A stretch of 6,301 nt of DNA, from contig CAZZLN010000073.1 in the NCBI GenBank assembly GCA_964654945.1, positions 1-6,301 of the forward strand, written 5' to 3'. The position numbers were made by a program, and so were the translations under genes. Shown here piece after piece: positions 1-5,393 of this stretch (the first letter of the stretch is position 1; every line of letters starts with the position of its first letter). The notes beneath the pieces are model-generated. The model was not told the DNA's origin, made no database searches, and was given only the letters and a program-made list of their open reading frames with translations. The stretch is from HGM11788 sp964654945 (GTDB taxonomy: Bacteria > Bacillota > Clostridia > Lachnospirales > CAG-274).

Positions 1-12
1 GACGAAGGCTTG

Positions 13-31
13 CATTTTACTTCGTAAAATG
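13..31. repeat. 8-bp perfect hairpin near the left edge
   Basis: CATTTTAC (13-20) and GTAAAATG (24-31) form a perfect 8-bp stem with a three-base loop. There is no T-run after it, so it does not look like a terminator. Its size and base content resemble the (G)CAATTTAC/GTAAATTG(C) hairpins at 6038-6057 and 6249-6269, but the flanks do not match those repeats. It may be part of a dispersed palindromic repeat cut by the window edge; that is inference. Confidence 0.45.
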
Positions 32-67
32 TTCTGATGCAGGGAGGATTCTTTTGTGTAGTTTTGT

Positions 68-94
68 AAGCCTGTTCCCGTAGGGAAGGCTTTT
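68..94 (+). terminator. Candidate rho-independent terminator of an upstream gene
   Basis: AAGCC-TTCCC (68-72, 75-79, with a two-base TG bulge) pairs with GGGAA-GGCTT (83-92) around a GTA loop and is followed by a short T-run (91-94). No coding region precedes it inside the window, so it would end a gene to the left. The bulge and the short T-run make it weaker than the other terminators here, and it could instead belong to a palindromic repeat. Confidence 0.4.
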
Positions 95-150
95 AACTAT
101 AAAAGTAAGTTATGAACTCTTATATTACACTAATATTTCAAAATTAGATT

Positions 151-175
151 TATGTTTTTTAATTGTAAAAACATA
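151..175. repeat. AT-only inverted repeat upstream of the tRNA
   Basis: TATGTTTTT (151-159) and AAAAACATA (167-175) form a 9-bp stem with a 7-base loop. It lies about 40 bases upstream of the -35 box of the tRNA promoter, in AT-rich DNA. It could be an UP-element-like or curved tract, or chance in such composition. No gene is seen in 95-264. Confidence 0.3.
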
Positions 176-214
176 TATAAGCTCTTAATCACAAAAAATT
201 ACACTCTTTTTTAC

Positions 215-243
215 TTGACATAACCCTTTCGAAATATTATAAT
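215..243 (+). promoter_or_regulatory. Consensus sigma-A promoter of the tRNA gene
   Basis: TTGACA (215-220), a 17-base spacer and TATAAT (238-243) match both housekeeping hexamers exactly at the optimal spacing. Transcription would start near base 250, about 15 bases before the mature tRNA, which suits a stable RNA gene that needs strong constitutive expression. Confidence 0.9.
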
Positions 244-264
244 CTAGTAGTCCGATAAATATAT

Positions 265-336
265 GCACCCATAGTTAAACGGATATAATAAGCCCCTCCT
301 AAGGGCTAGTTATGGGTTCGATTCCCATTGGGTGTA
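265..336 (+). tRNA. tRNA-Arg (anticodon CCU, reads AGG)
   Basis: The full cloverleaf can be folded by hand. The acceptor stem is GCACCCA (265-271) with TGGGTGT (329-335), and A336 is the discriminator. The D-stem is 274-277 with 286-289 around a loop containing GG. The anticodon stem is 291-295 with 303-307, and its 7-base loop CTCCTAA carries CCT at 298-300. The variable loop has four bases. The T-stem is 312-316 with 324-328 around the standard TTCGATT loop. CCA is not encoded, so a CCA-adding enzyme must finish the 3' end. The first pair G265-T335 is a wobble; I recall this also from other Firmicute Arg tRNAs. The gene stands alone between a strong promoter and a terminator, with no integrase or duplicated tRNA end nearby. 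Confidence 0.97.
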
Positions 337-338
337 GT

Positions 339-378
339 AAAAAAGCCTCTGATAACATATGCTGTCAGAGGCTTTTTT
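339..378. terminator. Bidirectional rho-independent terminator
   Basis: GCCTCTGA (345-352) pairs with TCAGAGGC (365-372) around a 12-base loop, flanked by six A (339-344) and six T (373-378). Read on the plus strand it ends the tRNA transcript three bases after the mature 3' end. Read on the minus strand it ends the convergent 205-aa gene, whose stop codon is just beside it. Confidence 0.9.
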
Positions 379-379
379 A

Positions 380-997
380 TTATTGAGGGTTAATTCCATT
401 ATACATTCCGCCTGAAAATCTGTAGTTATTTCTGGCTCTCCTAAATCTTGGACGGCGAACAAGAAATATTTCTGAAAGCAGAAGTGACTGTACAAGATTT
501 GTCAAAAGCTGATGTCTGCTCCAGTTTCCGTTGTTTTCAATTGTTTCAAGAATTATTTCCTGAGTTTCGTCAAGCTCGCCATTGGCAAGCTCAAGCACTC
601 TTGAAATAAACTGTGCAAGAGTTTCCCTGTCGATGCCATCTTCATCATATATTGGAGAGTTTACATATTCAAATTCATCAAGAACCCTTTCAACAAAACC
701 AACTAATAATTTGTTAAGACTTGAATAAAGCTCTTTCATTAATTTTGCTTCTCTTGGTGTAACATCTGTAAAGTCTGAATCGGTAATACGGCTGTTTCCC
801 GGAGCAGTATCGTATCTTGGGGTTGTGTCGGTTTCTTCATTATTATTCATATTGTTTTCTGAATTAGTCATATTGTTTTCTGATGTGTCTGTGTTAAGGC
901 GGTCTGCCATTTCATATATTGATATATTTTTATATACCGGCCAGCCGCTGCCAATGATAAAATTTTTATAATTTGTTTCTGAAATATTATAATTCAT
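380..997 (-). CDS. Hypothetical protein, 205 aa, Asn-rich linker and basic tail
   Basis: I do not recognise this family. The frame runs from ATG (complement of 995-997) to TAA at 380-382. An AAAGGGGG Shine-Dalgarno run (complement of 1006-1013) lies 8 bases before the ATG, so it is very likely a real gene. Residues 1-34 hold a GSGWPVY motif. Residues 35-60 are a polar, Asn/Glu/Thr-rich linker with a tandem SENNMTN/SENNMNN duplication. Residues 78-180 look helical and acidic (a long amphipathic stretch around LMKELYSSLNKLLVGFVERV). The tail is strongly basic (RRPRFRRAR at 181-189) and then Gly/Asn/Tyr-rich. There is no signal peptide or membrane segment, so it is probably cytoplasmic. The acidic body with a basic, aromatic tail could suit a structural or spore-associated protein, but that is a guess. 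It is divergent from pgcA and convergent with the tRNA. Confidence 0.85.
   Translation of the reverse strand: MNYNISETNYKNFIIGSGWPVYKNISIYEMADRLNTDTSENNMTNSENNMNNNEETDTTPRYDTAPGNSRITDSDFTDVTPREAKLMKELYSSLNKLLVGFVERVLDEFEYVNSPIYDEDGIDRETLAQFISRVLELANGELDETQEIILETIENNGNWSRHQLLTNLVQSLLLSEIFLVRRPRFRRARNNYRFSGGMYNGINPQ
847..888 (-). repeat. In-frame 21-bp tandem duplication inside the 205-aa gene
   Basis: A 16-base identical core (847-862 and 868-883) recurs with a period of 21 bases, exactly seven codons. The encoded units are SENNMTN and SENNMNN in the low-complexity linker (residues 39-52). The period keeps the frame, as expected of a slippage-made linker of variable length. Confidence 0.8.
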
Positions 998-1134
998 ATA
1001 AATATCCCCCTTTCATTTTAGAATATGAATAAAAGAGGTTTTTGTTACTGTCAGTATTTAGCATATTACGCTGATATTTTTGTATAATTTTACTCAAACT
1101 GTCATAAAAAGTTTAATATTTTTAACAAAATTAC

Positions 1135-1163
1135 TTGCTTTATTTGAATTTGTTTAGTATACT
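1135..1163 (+). promoter_or_regulatory. Sigma-A promoter candidate of pgcA
   Basis: TTGCTT (1135-1140), a 17-base spacer and TATACT (1158-1163) give four and five matches to the housekeeping hexamers. Transcription would start near 1170. That leaves a leader of about 50 bases containing a small 6-bp hairpin (ATGGAA 1176-1181 with TTCCAT 1188-1193) before the Shine-Dalgarno site of pgcA. No riboswitch-like fold is evident in so short a leader. Confidence 0.65.
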
Positions 1164-1220
1164 TATTATAAAGAGATGGAATTTTATTTCCATAAATTAA
1201 GGAAGGGAGATTATTATACT

Positions 1221-2954
1221 ATGGGCTATAAGGAACTTTACAATCAATGGCTTACTGATGATTATTTTGATGCTGATACTAAGGCAGAATTAAAGGCTAT
1301 TGAAAATGACGAAAAAGAAATTGAGGAAAGATTTTACAAAACACTTGAATTTGGTACAGGCGGTTTAAGAGGTATTATCGGTGCCGGTACTAACAGAATG
1401 AATATCTACACTGTAAGCAAGGCTACTCAGGGATTTGCAAACTATATTAAAAAGCAGGGTGAAGAAGCTGTTAAAAAGGGTGTTGTAATTGCTTATGATT
1501 CAAGAAATTACTCCCCTGAATTTGCTGAAATTACCGCAAGAGTTTTAGCGGGAAACGGCATTAAGGCTTATCTTTCCGATGAGCTAAGACCTGTTCCAAT
1601 GCTTAGTTTTTCTGTTAGATATTTAGGCTGTACAGGCGGTATTGTTATTACTGCAAGTCATAATCCTCCTGAATATAACGGATATAAGGTTTACTGGGAA
1701 GATGGAGCTCAGGTTCCTGCTCCAAGAGATGGCGAAATTATTAAAGAGGTTAATGCCATTACCCAATGGTCAATGATTAAAAAGGCTGATTTAACCGAAG
1801 CTGTAAACAGTGGTATGATTCAGTATGTAGGCCCTGAAATTGATGTGGCTTATCTTGATGCTGTAACAGAGCAGATTGTTAATCCTGAAATTATTAAAAA
1901 TACTGATTTAAAAATTATTTATACTCCATTACATGGTTCAGGCAACAAGCCTGTGCGCAGAGCTTTAGCAAAGGCAGGATTTAAAAACGTATATGTTGTT
2001 CCTCAGCAGGAAAAGCCTGACGGAAATTTCCCGACTGTAGGCTATCCTAATCCTGAAAATAAGGCAGTATTTGACCTTGCTATGGATTTAGCTAAGGAAA
2101 AGGGTGCTGATATTATTGTTGGAACAGACCCTGATGCAGACAGAGTTGGTGCAGTTGTTAAAATGACTAATGGAGAATATATGGTTCTCACAGGAAATAT
2201 GACAGGTGCTTTGCTTTGTGAATACATACTTTCTCAAAAGAAAGCTAAGGGTACTCTCCCTGATAATGGTGCAGTGGTATCTACAATAGTTTCTACCGAT
2301 ATGACAAAGGCTATCTGTAAAGAATACGGTATGAAATATTTTGATGTGCTTACAGGCTTTAAATATATTGGTGAAAAAATTAAGGAATTTGAGGCTGACG
2401 GCAGCTATGATTATCAGTTTGGTTTTGAAGAAAGCTATGGCTGTCTTGCAGGTACTTATGCAAGAGATAAAGATGCTTGTTTAGCTACTATGCTTGTTTG
2501 TGAGCTTGCTGCTTATTATAAGACTAAGGGTATGAGCCTTTATGATGGTCTTTTAGAGCTTTATGCTAAATACGGCGTTTATAAAGAAACAATCACATCT
2601 ATTACATTAAAGGGCATTGACGGTGCTGCTCAGATTAAGAAGATTATGGATACTTTAAGAGCTGACTCACCTAATGAAATTGATGGTGTTAAGGTTATAG
2701 AAGCAAGAGATTATTCTGCTGATACTATACTTGATACTGCAACAGGAAATGTGACTCCTACAGGACTTCCTAAGAGTAATGTATTATACTATGTTCTTGA
2801 AAATGACACTTGGTTCTGTGTAAGACCTAGCGGTACTGAGCCTAAGATTAAGGTTTACTTCGGAAGCAACGGCAAAACCGATGATGAAGTTAATGCTAAG
2901 ATTAAGGCTGCCGAAAAGGGTATTCTTGCAAAGGTTGACGAAATTATTAAATAA
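1221..2954 (+). CDS. pgcA: Phospho-sugar mutase (alpha-phosphoglucomutase/phosphomannomutase family)
   Basis: A cytoplasmic alpha-D-phosphohexomutase, which should interconvert glucose-6-phosphate and glucose-1-phosphate (and possibly mannose phosphates). It would feed UDP-glucose, glycogen and envelope polysaccharide synthesis. All family signatures are present, numbering from the chosen start: GTGGLRG (45-51), the phosphoserine loop TASHNP (144-149, Ser146), the metal loop DPDADR (303-308), the sugar-binding GFEESYG (401-407) and the phosphate-binding RPSGTEP (535-541). The length of 577 aa fits B. subtilis PgcA (about 580). I chose the ATG at 1221 because GGAAGGGAG (1201-1209) precedes it. 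The in-frame ATG at 1176 lies about six bases after the predicted transcript start, without a proper ribosome site, and its 15 extra residues are not family-like. Ile codons are mostly ATT and ATA is rare, unlike the genes to the right, which suggests high expression. It appears to be a single-gene transcript. Sugar specificity cannot be told from sequence. Confidence 0.95.
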   Translation: MGYKELYNQWLTDDYFDADTKAELKAIENDEKEIEERFYKTLEFGTGGLRGIIGAGTNRMNIYTVSKATQGFANYIKKQGEEAVKKGVVIAYDSRNYSPEFAEITARVLAGNGIKAYLSDELRPVPMLSFSVRYLGCTGGIVITASHNPPEYNGYKVYWEDGAQVPAPRDGEIIKEVNAITQWSMIKKADLTEAVNSGMIQYVGPEIDVAYLDAVTEQIVNPEIIKNTDLKIIYTPLHGSGNKPVRRALAKAGFKNVYVVPQQEKPDGNFPTVGYPNPENKAVFDLAMDLAKEKGADIIVGTDPDADRVGAVVKMTNGEYMVLTGNMTGALLCEYILSQKKAKGTLPDNGAVVSTIVSTDMTKAICKEYGMKYFDVLTGFKYIGEKIKEFEADGSYDYQFGFEESYGCLAGTYARDKDACLATMLVCELAAYYKTKGMSLYDGLLELYAKYGVYKETITSITLKGIDGAAQIKKIMDTLRADSPNEIDGVKVIEARDYSADTILDTATGNVTPTGLPKSNVLYYVLENDTWFCVRPSGTEPKIKVYFGSNGKTDDEVNAKIKAAEKGILAKVDEIIK

Positions 2955-2962
2955 TGTTTTTT

Positions 2963-2991
2963 AAGCCACCGTTTCAGGTGGCTTTTTATTT
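2963..2991 (+). terminator. Rho-independent terminator of pgcA
   Basis: AAGCCACC (2963-2970) and GGTGGCTT (2977-2984) form a perfect 8-bp GC-rich stem with a six-base loop, followed by the T-rich tail TTTTTATTT. It begins eight bases after the pgcA stop codon and separates that gene from the lipoprotein cluster. A weaker stem follows (TTACGG 3002-3007 with CCGTAA 3021-3026, then TTTT). Confidence 0.92.
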
Positions 2992-3090
2992 GCGGGAATA
3001 TTTACGGTTTTTCTGATTTGCCGTAATTTTCGACAGCAGCTTAAATTTTAGTCATCATTAGACTTTACCCTGATTTTTAGAGGCATTATT

Positions 3091-3118
3091 GCATAATTTC
3101 ATAAATATTTCATAGACT
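3091..3118 (+). promoter_or_regulatory. Sigma-E-like (sporulation) promoter candidate upstream of the lipoprotein gene
   Basis: GCATAAT (3091-3097), 13 bases and CATAGACT (3111-3118) resemble the B. subtilis mother-cell sigma-E pattern (KMATAWT, 13-15 bases, CATACANT), with one mismatch in the -10 part. The start site would be near 3125, giving a very short leader with AAAAAAGGGA before the ATG at 3138. The same bases can be read as a poorer sigma-A promoter (TTGCAT 3089-3094, 18 bases, TAGACT 3113-3118). The sigma-E reading gains weight because gerS of C. difficile and ydcC of B. subtilis are, as I recall, sigma-E dependent. Confidence 0.45.
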
Positions 3119-3137
3119 AAATAAAAAAGGGAAAATT

Positions 3138-3746
3138 ATGAAAAAGCTGATTTTATTTATTCTTTTTATTATTACTTTCACCTCCTGCTCACCAAAAGAG
3201 GAGAAATATCCTACAATTCAGGATAAACTTTCAAATATGCAAAGCTACAAAACCGATGCGGAAATAACCTACATATCCAATAAGGGCAGTACTTCTTATA
3301 ATGCAGTAATATATGCTAAAAATGATGAACGATACAGAATAGAGGTAAATTCTCCCGAAGATTACAAAGGCAATATAATAATGTATGACGGTAAGCTGGT
3401 GTGGCAGTATAATCCTCATTTGCAGGATAACAAAATTTCAGCAAACCCTCCGGATAAGGCGTCCAGGAGAGAAATAATTCTGTTTTCGTTTATAAAAAAT
3501 TATGCAAAGAGTATGGAAACTACAGTTGCCTCAGCTAATGTTGACAATACAAAAACAACTGTTCTTGAAGCAAAAATTCCATCATCAACAAAGCTGTTAA
3601 GCAGTGAAAAGCTTTTTGTAGATAATGAAACAGCACTTCCCGTAAAGCTTGTAATATACGACAGCGACAATAATGAAAAAATAGTTGTAAACTTTAGTAA
3701 TTTCGAGTATAATCAAAAAATAGAAGATGATGTTTTTAAAATTTAG
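3138..3746 (+). CDS. GerS/YdcC-like lipoprotein with LolA-type fold
   Basis: A 202-aa exported lipoprotein. Residues 1-16 are a signal peptide (MKK, then a hydrophobic core), and the lipobox FTSC ends in Cys17. Phe at the -3 position is less usual than Leu. The mature part has LolA-like features: RYRIEV (65-70), MYDGKLVWQYNP (82-93), LPVKLVIYDSDN (167-178) with a turn between strands, and a final NFSNFEYNQKIEDDVF (185-200). The gene sits 33 bases before alr. That is the position of gerS before alr2 in C. difficile and of ydcC before alr in B. subtilis, both sporulation-related. C. difficile GerS binds the amidase CwlD and is needed to form cortex muramic-delta-lactam. A similar job on the mother-cell side of the forespore is inferred, mainly from gene order and fold. 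The Shine-Dalgarno AAAGGGA lies six bases before ATG. ATA codons are common, suggesting modest expression. It could instead be a general envelope lipoprotein of the same fold. Confidence 0.85.
   Translation: MKKLILFILFIITFTSCSPKEEKYPTIQDKLSNMQSYKTDAEITYISNKGSTSYNAVIYAKNDERYRIEVNSPEDYKGNIIMYDGKLVWQYNPHLQDNKISANPPDKASRREIILFSFIKNYAKSMETTVASANVDNTKTTVLEAKIPSSTKLLSSEKLFVDNETALPVKLVIYDSDNNEKIVVNFSNFEYNQKIEDDVFKI
3685..3713 (+). promoter_or_regulatory. Candidate internal sigma-A promoter for alr-mazF
   Basis: TTGTAA (3685-3690), exactly 17 bases and a perfect TATAAT (3708-3713) lie within the last 65 bases of the lipoprotein gene. Transcription would start near 3720, some 60 bases before the alr start codon. 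Such boxes can arise by chance in AT-rich coding DNA, so this is a candidate only. It would let the vegetative cell express alr independently of the sporulation-like promoter upstream. Confidence 0.45.
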
Positions 3747-3765
3747 AAAACCTATTAATTTACAC

Positions 3766-3782
3766 AGGAGATGAAAAGGGTG
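3766..3782 (+). promoter_or_regulatory. Ribosome binding site that selects a GTG start for alr
   Basis: AGGAG (3766-3770) directly abuts an ATG at 3771, leaving no spacer, which would be a poor start. The in-frame GTG at 3780-3782 lies nine bases after AGGAG, a normal distance. The GTG start also gives catalytic residue numbers nearly equal to those of Geobacillus alanine racemase. The ATG would add three residues (MKR). Confidence 0.65.
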
Positions 3783-4934
3783 TATAAATACCACAGAGTA
3801 TCAGCAGAAATTAATCTTGATAATATAGCTCACAATATAAAACAGATAAAGAGCAGAATAAATAAAGATACAAAGCTTCTTGCGGTTGTTAAAGCAGATG
3901 CCTATGGTCATGGGGCAGTTGAGGTCAGCAAAATTTGTCTGTACAGCGGTGCAGACCTTCTTGGTGTTGCAACATGTGATGAGGGTGTGCAGCTTAGAAA
4001 TGCAAGTATTCAGGTGCCTGTTTTGATTTTGAGCAAAACAGTTGAGGCACAGCTTGATACAGTCATAAACTATGAACTTACACAAACTGTTTATACCTAT
4101 GAAATGGCAAAGCAGCTTTCCAAAGCTGCAAAAAAACTTTCAAAAACCGCTTATGCACATATTAAAATAGATACAGGTATGAGCAGAATAGGTTTTCTTC
4201 CAAATGAAGAAAGTCTTGAAACAATTGAAAAAATATTTAAACTTGATAATATTGAAATAACAGGCGTGTTTACTCATTTTTCAACTGCCGATGAGGCTGA
4301 TAAAAGCTTTACGGCAGAGCAGTACAGAAGATTCAGATATGTAACCGATGCTATAGAAAAAAATGGTCACAAAGGGCTTATAAGACATTGTGCCAACAGT
4401 GCAGCCATTTTGGATATGCCTCAGTATCAGCTGGATATGGTGCGTTCAGGCATAATAACATACGGTATGTTTCCAAGCACAGAGGTTTCAAAGGATATTG
4501 ATTTAAAACCTGCTATGACTATAAAATCTCAGATTATACATATTAAAACTCTTGATGAAGGAATAGGAATAGGATATGGCAGAACATTTTTTACAAACAG
4601 AAAAACTGTTGTAGCGACTGTGCCTGTAGGCTACGCAGACGGCTATTCAAGAAAGCTTTCAAATAAAGCCAGAGTAATTATAAACGGTCACTATGCTAAT
4701 GTTATAGGGAATGTGTGTATGGATCAGCTTATGGTGGATATTACAGATATTGATGCAAATGTTGGAGATGTTGTAATACTTATGGGAAGCTGCGGGGATT
4801 TAAGTGTAAGTGCTGAGGAGCTTGCAAAAATTGAGGGTACAATTAATTATGAGGTTGTATGCGATGTAGGCAAAAGAGTGCCAAGAATTTATATAAGAAA
4901 TAATGAGGTAATAAATACAATTATGGGTATATAA
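3780..4934 (+). CDS. alr: Alanine racemase (PLP-dependent)
   Basis: Converts L-alanine to D-alanine for peptidoglycan; in spore formers the enzyme can also tune alanine-triggered germination. It is a cytoplasmic fold-type III PLP enzyme. Numbered from GTG 3780 (384 aa), the PLP lysine is Lys38 in VVKADAYGHG. KIDTGMSRIGF carries Lys129 (the carbamylated position) and Arg136. His166 follows in FTHFSTADEAD, and HCANS (203-207) belongs to the PLP-phosphate pocket. The second catalytic base is Tyr266 in GIGYGRTF. VPVGYADGYSR (281-291) and CMDQ (313-316) follow, and the C-terminal TINYEVVC motif is intact. Length is normal and nothing is missing. An upstream ATG at 3771 is possible but has no spacer from its Shine-Dalgarno site. 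It follows the lipoprotein gene by 33 bases and precedes mazF by 77, so one transcript is likely. Whether it is the cell's only racemase cannot be seen here. Confidence 0.96.
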   Translation: MYKYHRVSAEINLDNIAHNIKQIKSRINKDTKLLAVVKADAYGHGAVEVSKICLYSGADLLGVATCDEGVQLRNASIQVPVLILSKTVEAQLDTVINYELTQTVYTYEMAKQLSKAAKKLSKTAYAHIKIDTGMSRIGFLPNEESLETIEKIFKLDNIEITGVFTHFSTADEADKSFTAEQYRRFRYVTDAIEKNGHKGLIRHCANSAAILDMPQYQLDMVRSGIITYGMFPSTEVSKDIDLKPAMTIKSQIIHIKTLDEGIGIGYGRTFFTNRKTVVATVPVGYADGYSRKLSNKARVIINGHYANVIGNVCMDQLMVDITDIDANVGDVVILMGSCGDLSVSAEELAKIEGTINYEVVCDVGKRVPRIYIRNNEVINTIMGI

Positions 4935-5011
4935 TTTTGAATAAACCCTTAATTAAGTGACCATAATATCACATAAGAAAAGAAATTAAAGCTGTTTCGG
5001 AGTGTGATAAT

Positions 5012-5353
5012 ATGATAGTAAAGCGAGGAGATATATTTTATGCGGATTTAAGTCCTGTAATAGGCTCAGAGCAGGGCGGAATAAGACCTGTGCTTATTTT
5101 GCAAAATGATGTTGGCAACAGATATTCACCAACTGTTATTTGTGCTGCAATTACATCTCAGATAAATAAGGCAAAACTGCCTACTCATATTGAAATTGAC
5201 AGTAAAAAGTATTCACTAATAAAGGATTCAGTTGTGCTTCTTGAGCAGATAAGAACAATAGATAAAAGAAGACTGAAAGAAAAACTGGGGCATCTTGACA
5301 GTGACATTATGCTTAAAGTAAACAAAGCCTTATTAATAAGCCTAGGATTGTGA
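5012..5353 (+). CDS. mazF: MazF/PemK-family endoribonuclease toxin (no adjacent antitoxin)
   Basis: A cytoplasmic sequence-specific mRNA interferase that acts as a dimer; B. subtilis MazF cuts at UACAU. The protein has 113 aa (B. subtilis about 116) and follows that protein closely: RGDIFYADLSPVIGSEQGG (5-23), then RPVLILQND (25-33), GNRYSPT (35-41), AAITSQ (45-50), KAKLPTHIEI (53-62) and LLEQIRTIDKRRL (76-88). The catalytic Arg25 and Thr48 are at the same positions, so it should be active. GGAG (4999-5002) lies nine bases before the ATG. In B. subtilis and C. difficile a MazE gene lies between alr and mazF. Here the gap is 77 bases and holds no frame for an antitoxin, and the terminator follows directly. 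It is probably co-transcribed with alr; a weak local promoter (TTGAAT 4937-4942, 19 bases, CATAAT 4962-4967) is possible. How the toxin is restrained is unknown. Confidence 0.95.
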   Translation: MIVKRGDIFYADLSPVIGSEQGGIRPVLILQNDVGNRYSPTVICAAITSQINKAKLPTHIEIDSKKYSLIKDSVVLLEQIRTIDKRRLKEKLGHLDSDIMLKVNKALLISLGL

Positions 5354-5358
5354 TACAT

Positions 5359-5388
5359 AAAAAGACGGTTGCTTCACCGTCTTTTTTT
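5359..5388. terminator. Bidirectional rho-independent terminator
   Basis: AAAAAGACGGT (5359-5369) and ACCGTCTTTTT (5376-5386) form an 11-bp stem with a six-base loop, ending in a seven-T run on the plus strand and an A-run on the left. It closes the alr-mazF transcript five bases after the mazF stop codon. It also closes the convergent minus-strand gene, whose stop codon is at 5394-5396. Confidence 0.93.
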
Positions 5389-5393
5389 GATAA

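Noticed and set aside
265..335. G-U wobble at the first acceptor pair as a sign of a decayed tRNA
   Set aside because: All other stems pair fully, the promoter is perfect, and as far as I recall G1-U72 with A73 occurs in other Firmicute Arg tRNAs.
265..336. tRNA-Arg(CCU) as an attachment site of an integrative element
   Set aside because: No integrase, no second copy of the tRNA 3' end and no phage-like gene occur in the window; the tRNA is followed at once by its terminator.
1176..1220. Upstream in-frame ATG that would lengthen pgcA by 15 residues
   Set aside because: It lies only about six bases from the predicted transcript start, has no proper Shine-Dalgarno site and sits in a small hairpin. 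The ATG at 1221 has GGAAGGGAG upstream and gives the family's usual N-terminus.
3002..3030. Second terminator after pgcA (TTACGG/CCGTAA then TTTT)
   Set aside because: Only six pairs with a 13-base loop and a short T-run; the strong terminator just before it makes it unnecessary.
4935..5011. Possible tiny antitoxin gene in the alr-mazF gap
   Set aside because: The 77 bases contain stop codons in the plus frames and no start with a ribosome site and a useful length.
3270..5358. UACAU sites (3270, 4537, 5152, 5354) in the cluster as evidence of MazF self-cleavage control
   Set aside because: About four sites in some 2.2 kb is roughly what the base composition predicts, so there is no sign of enrichment. 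The site just after the mazF stop is curious but not evidence by itself, and the specificity of this MazF is not known.
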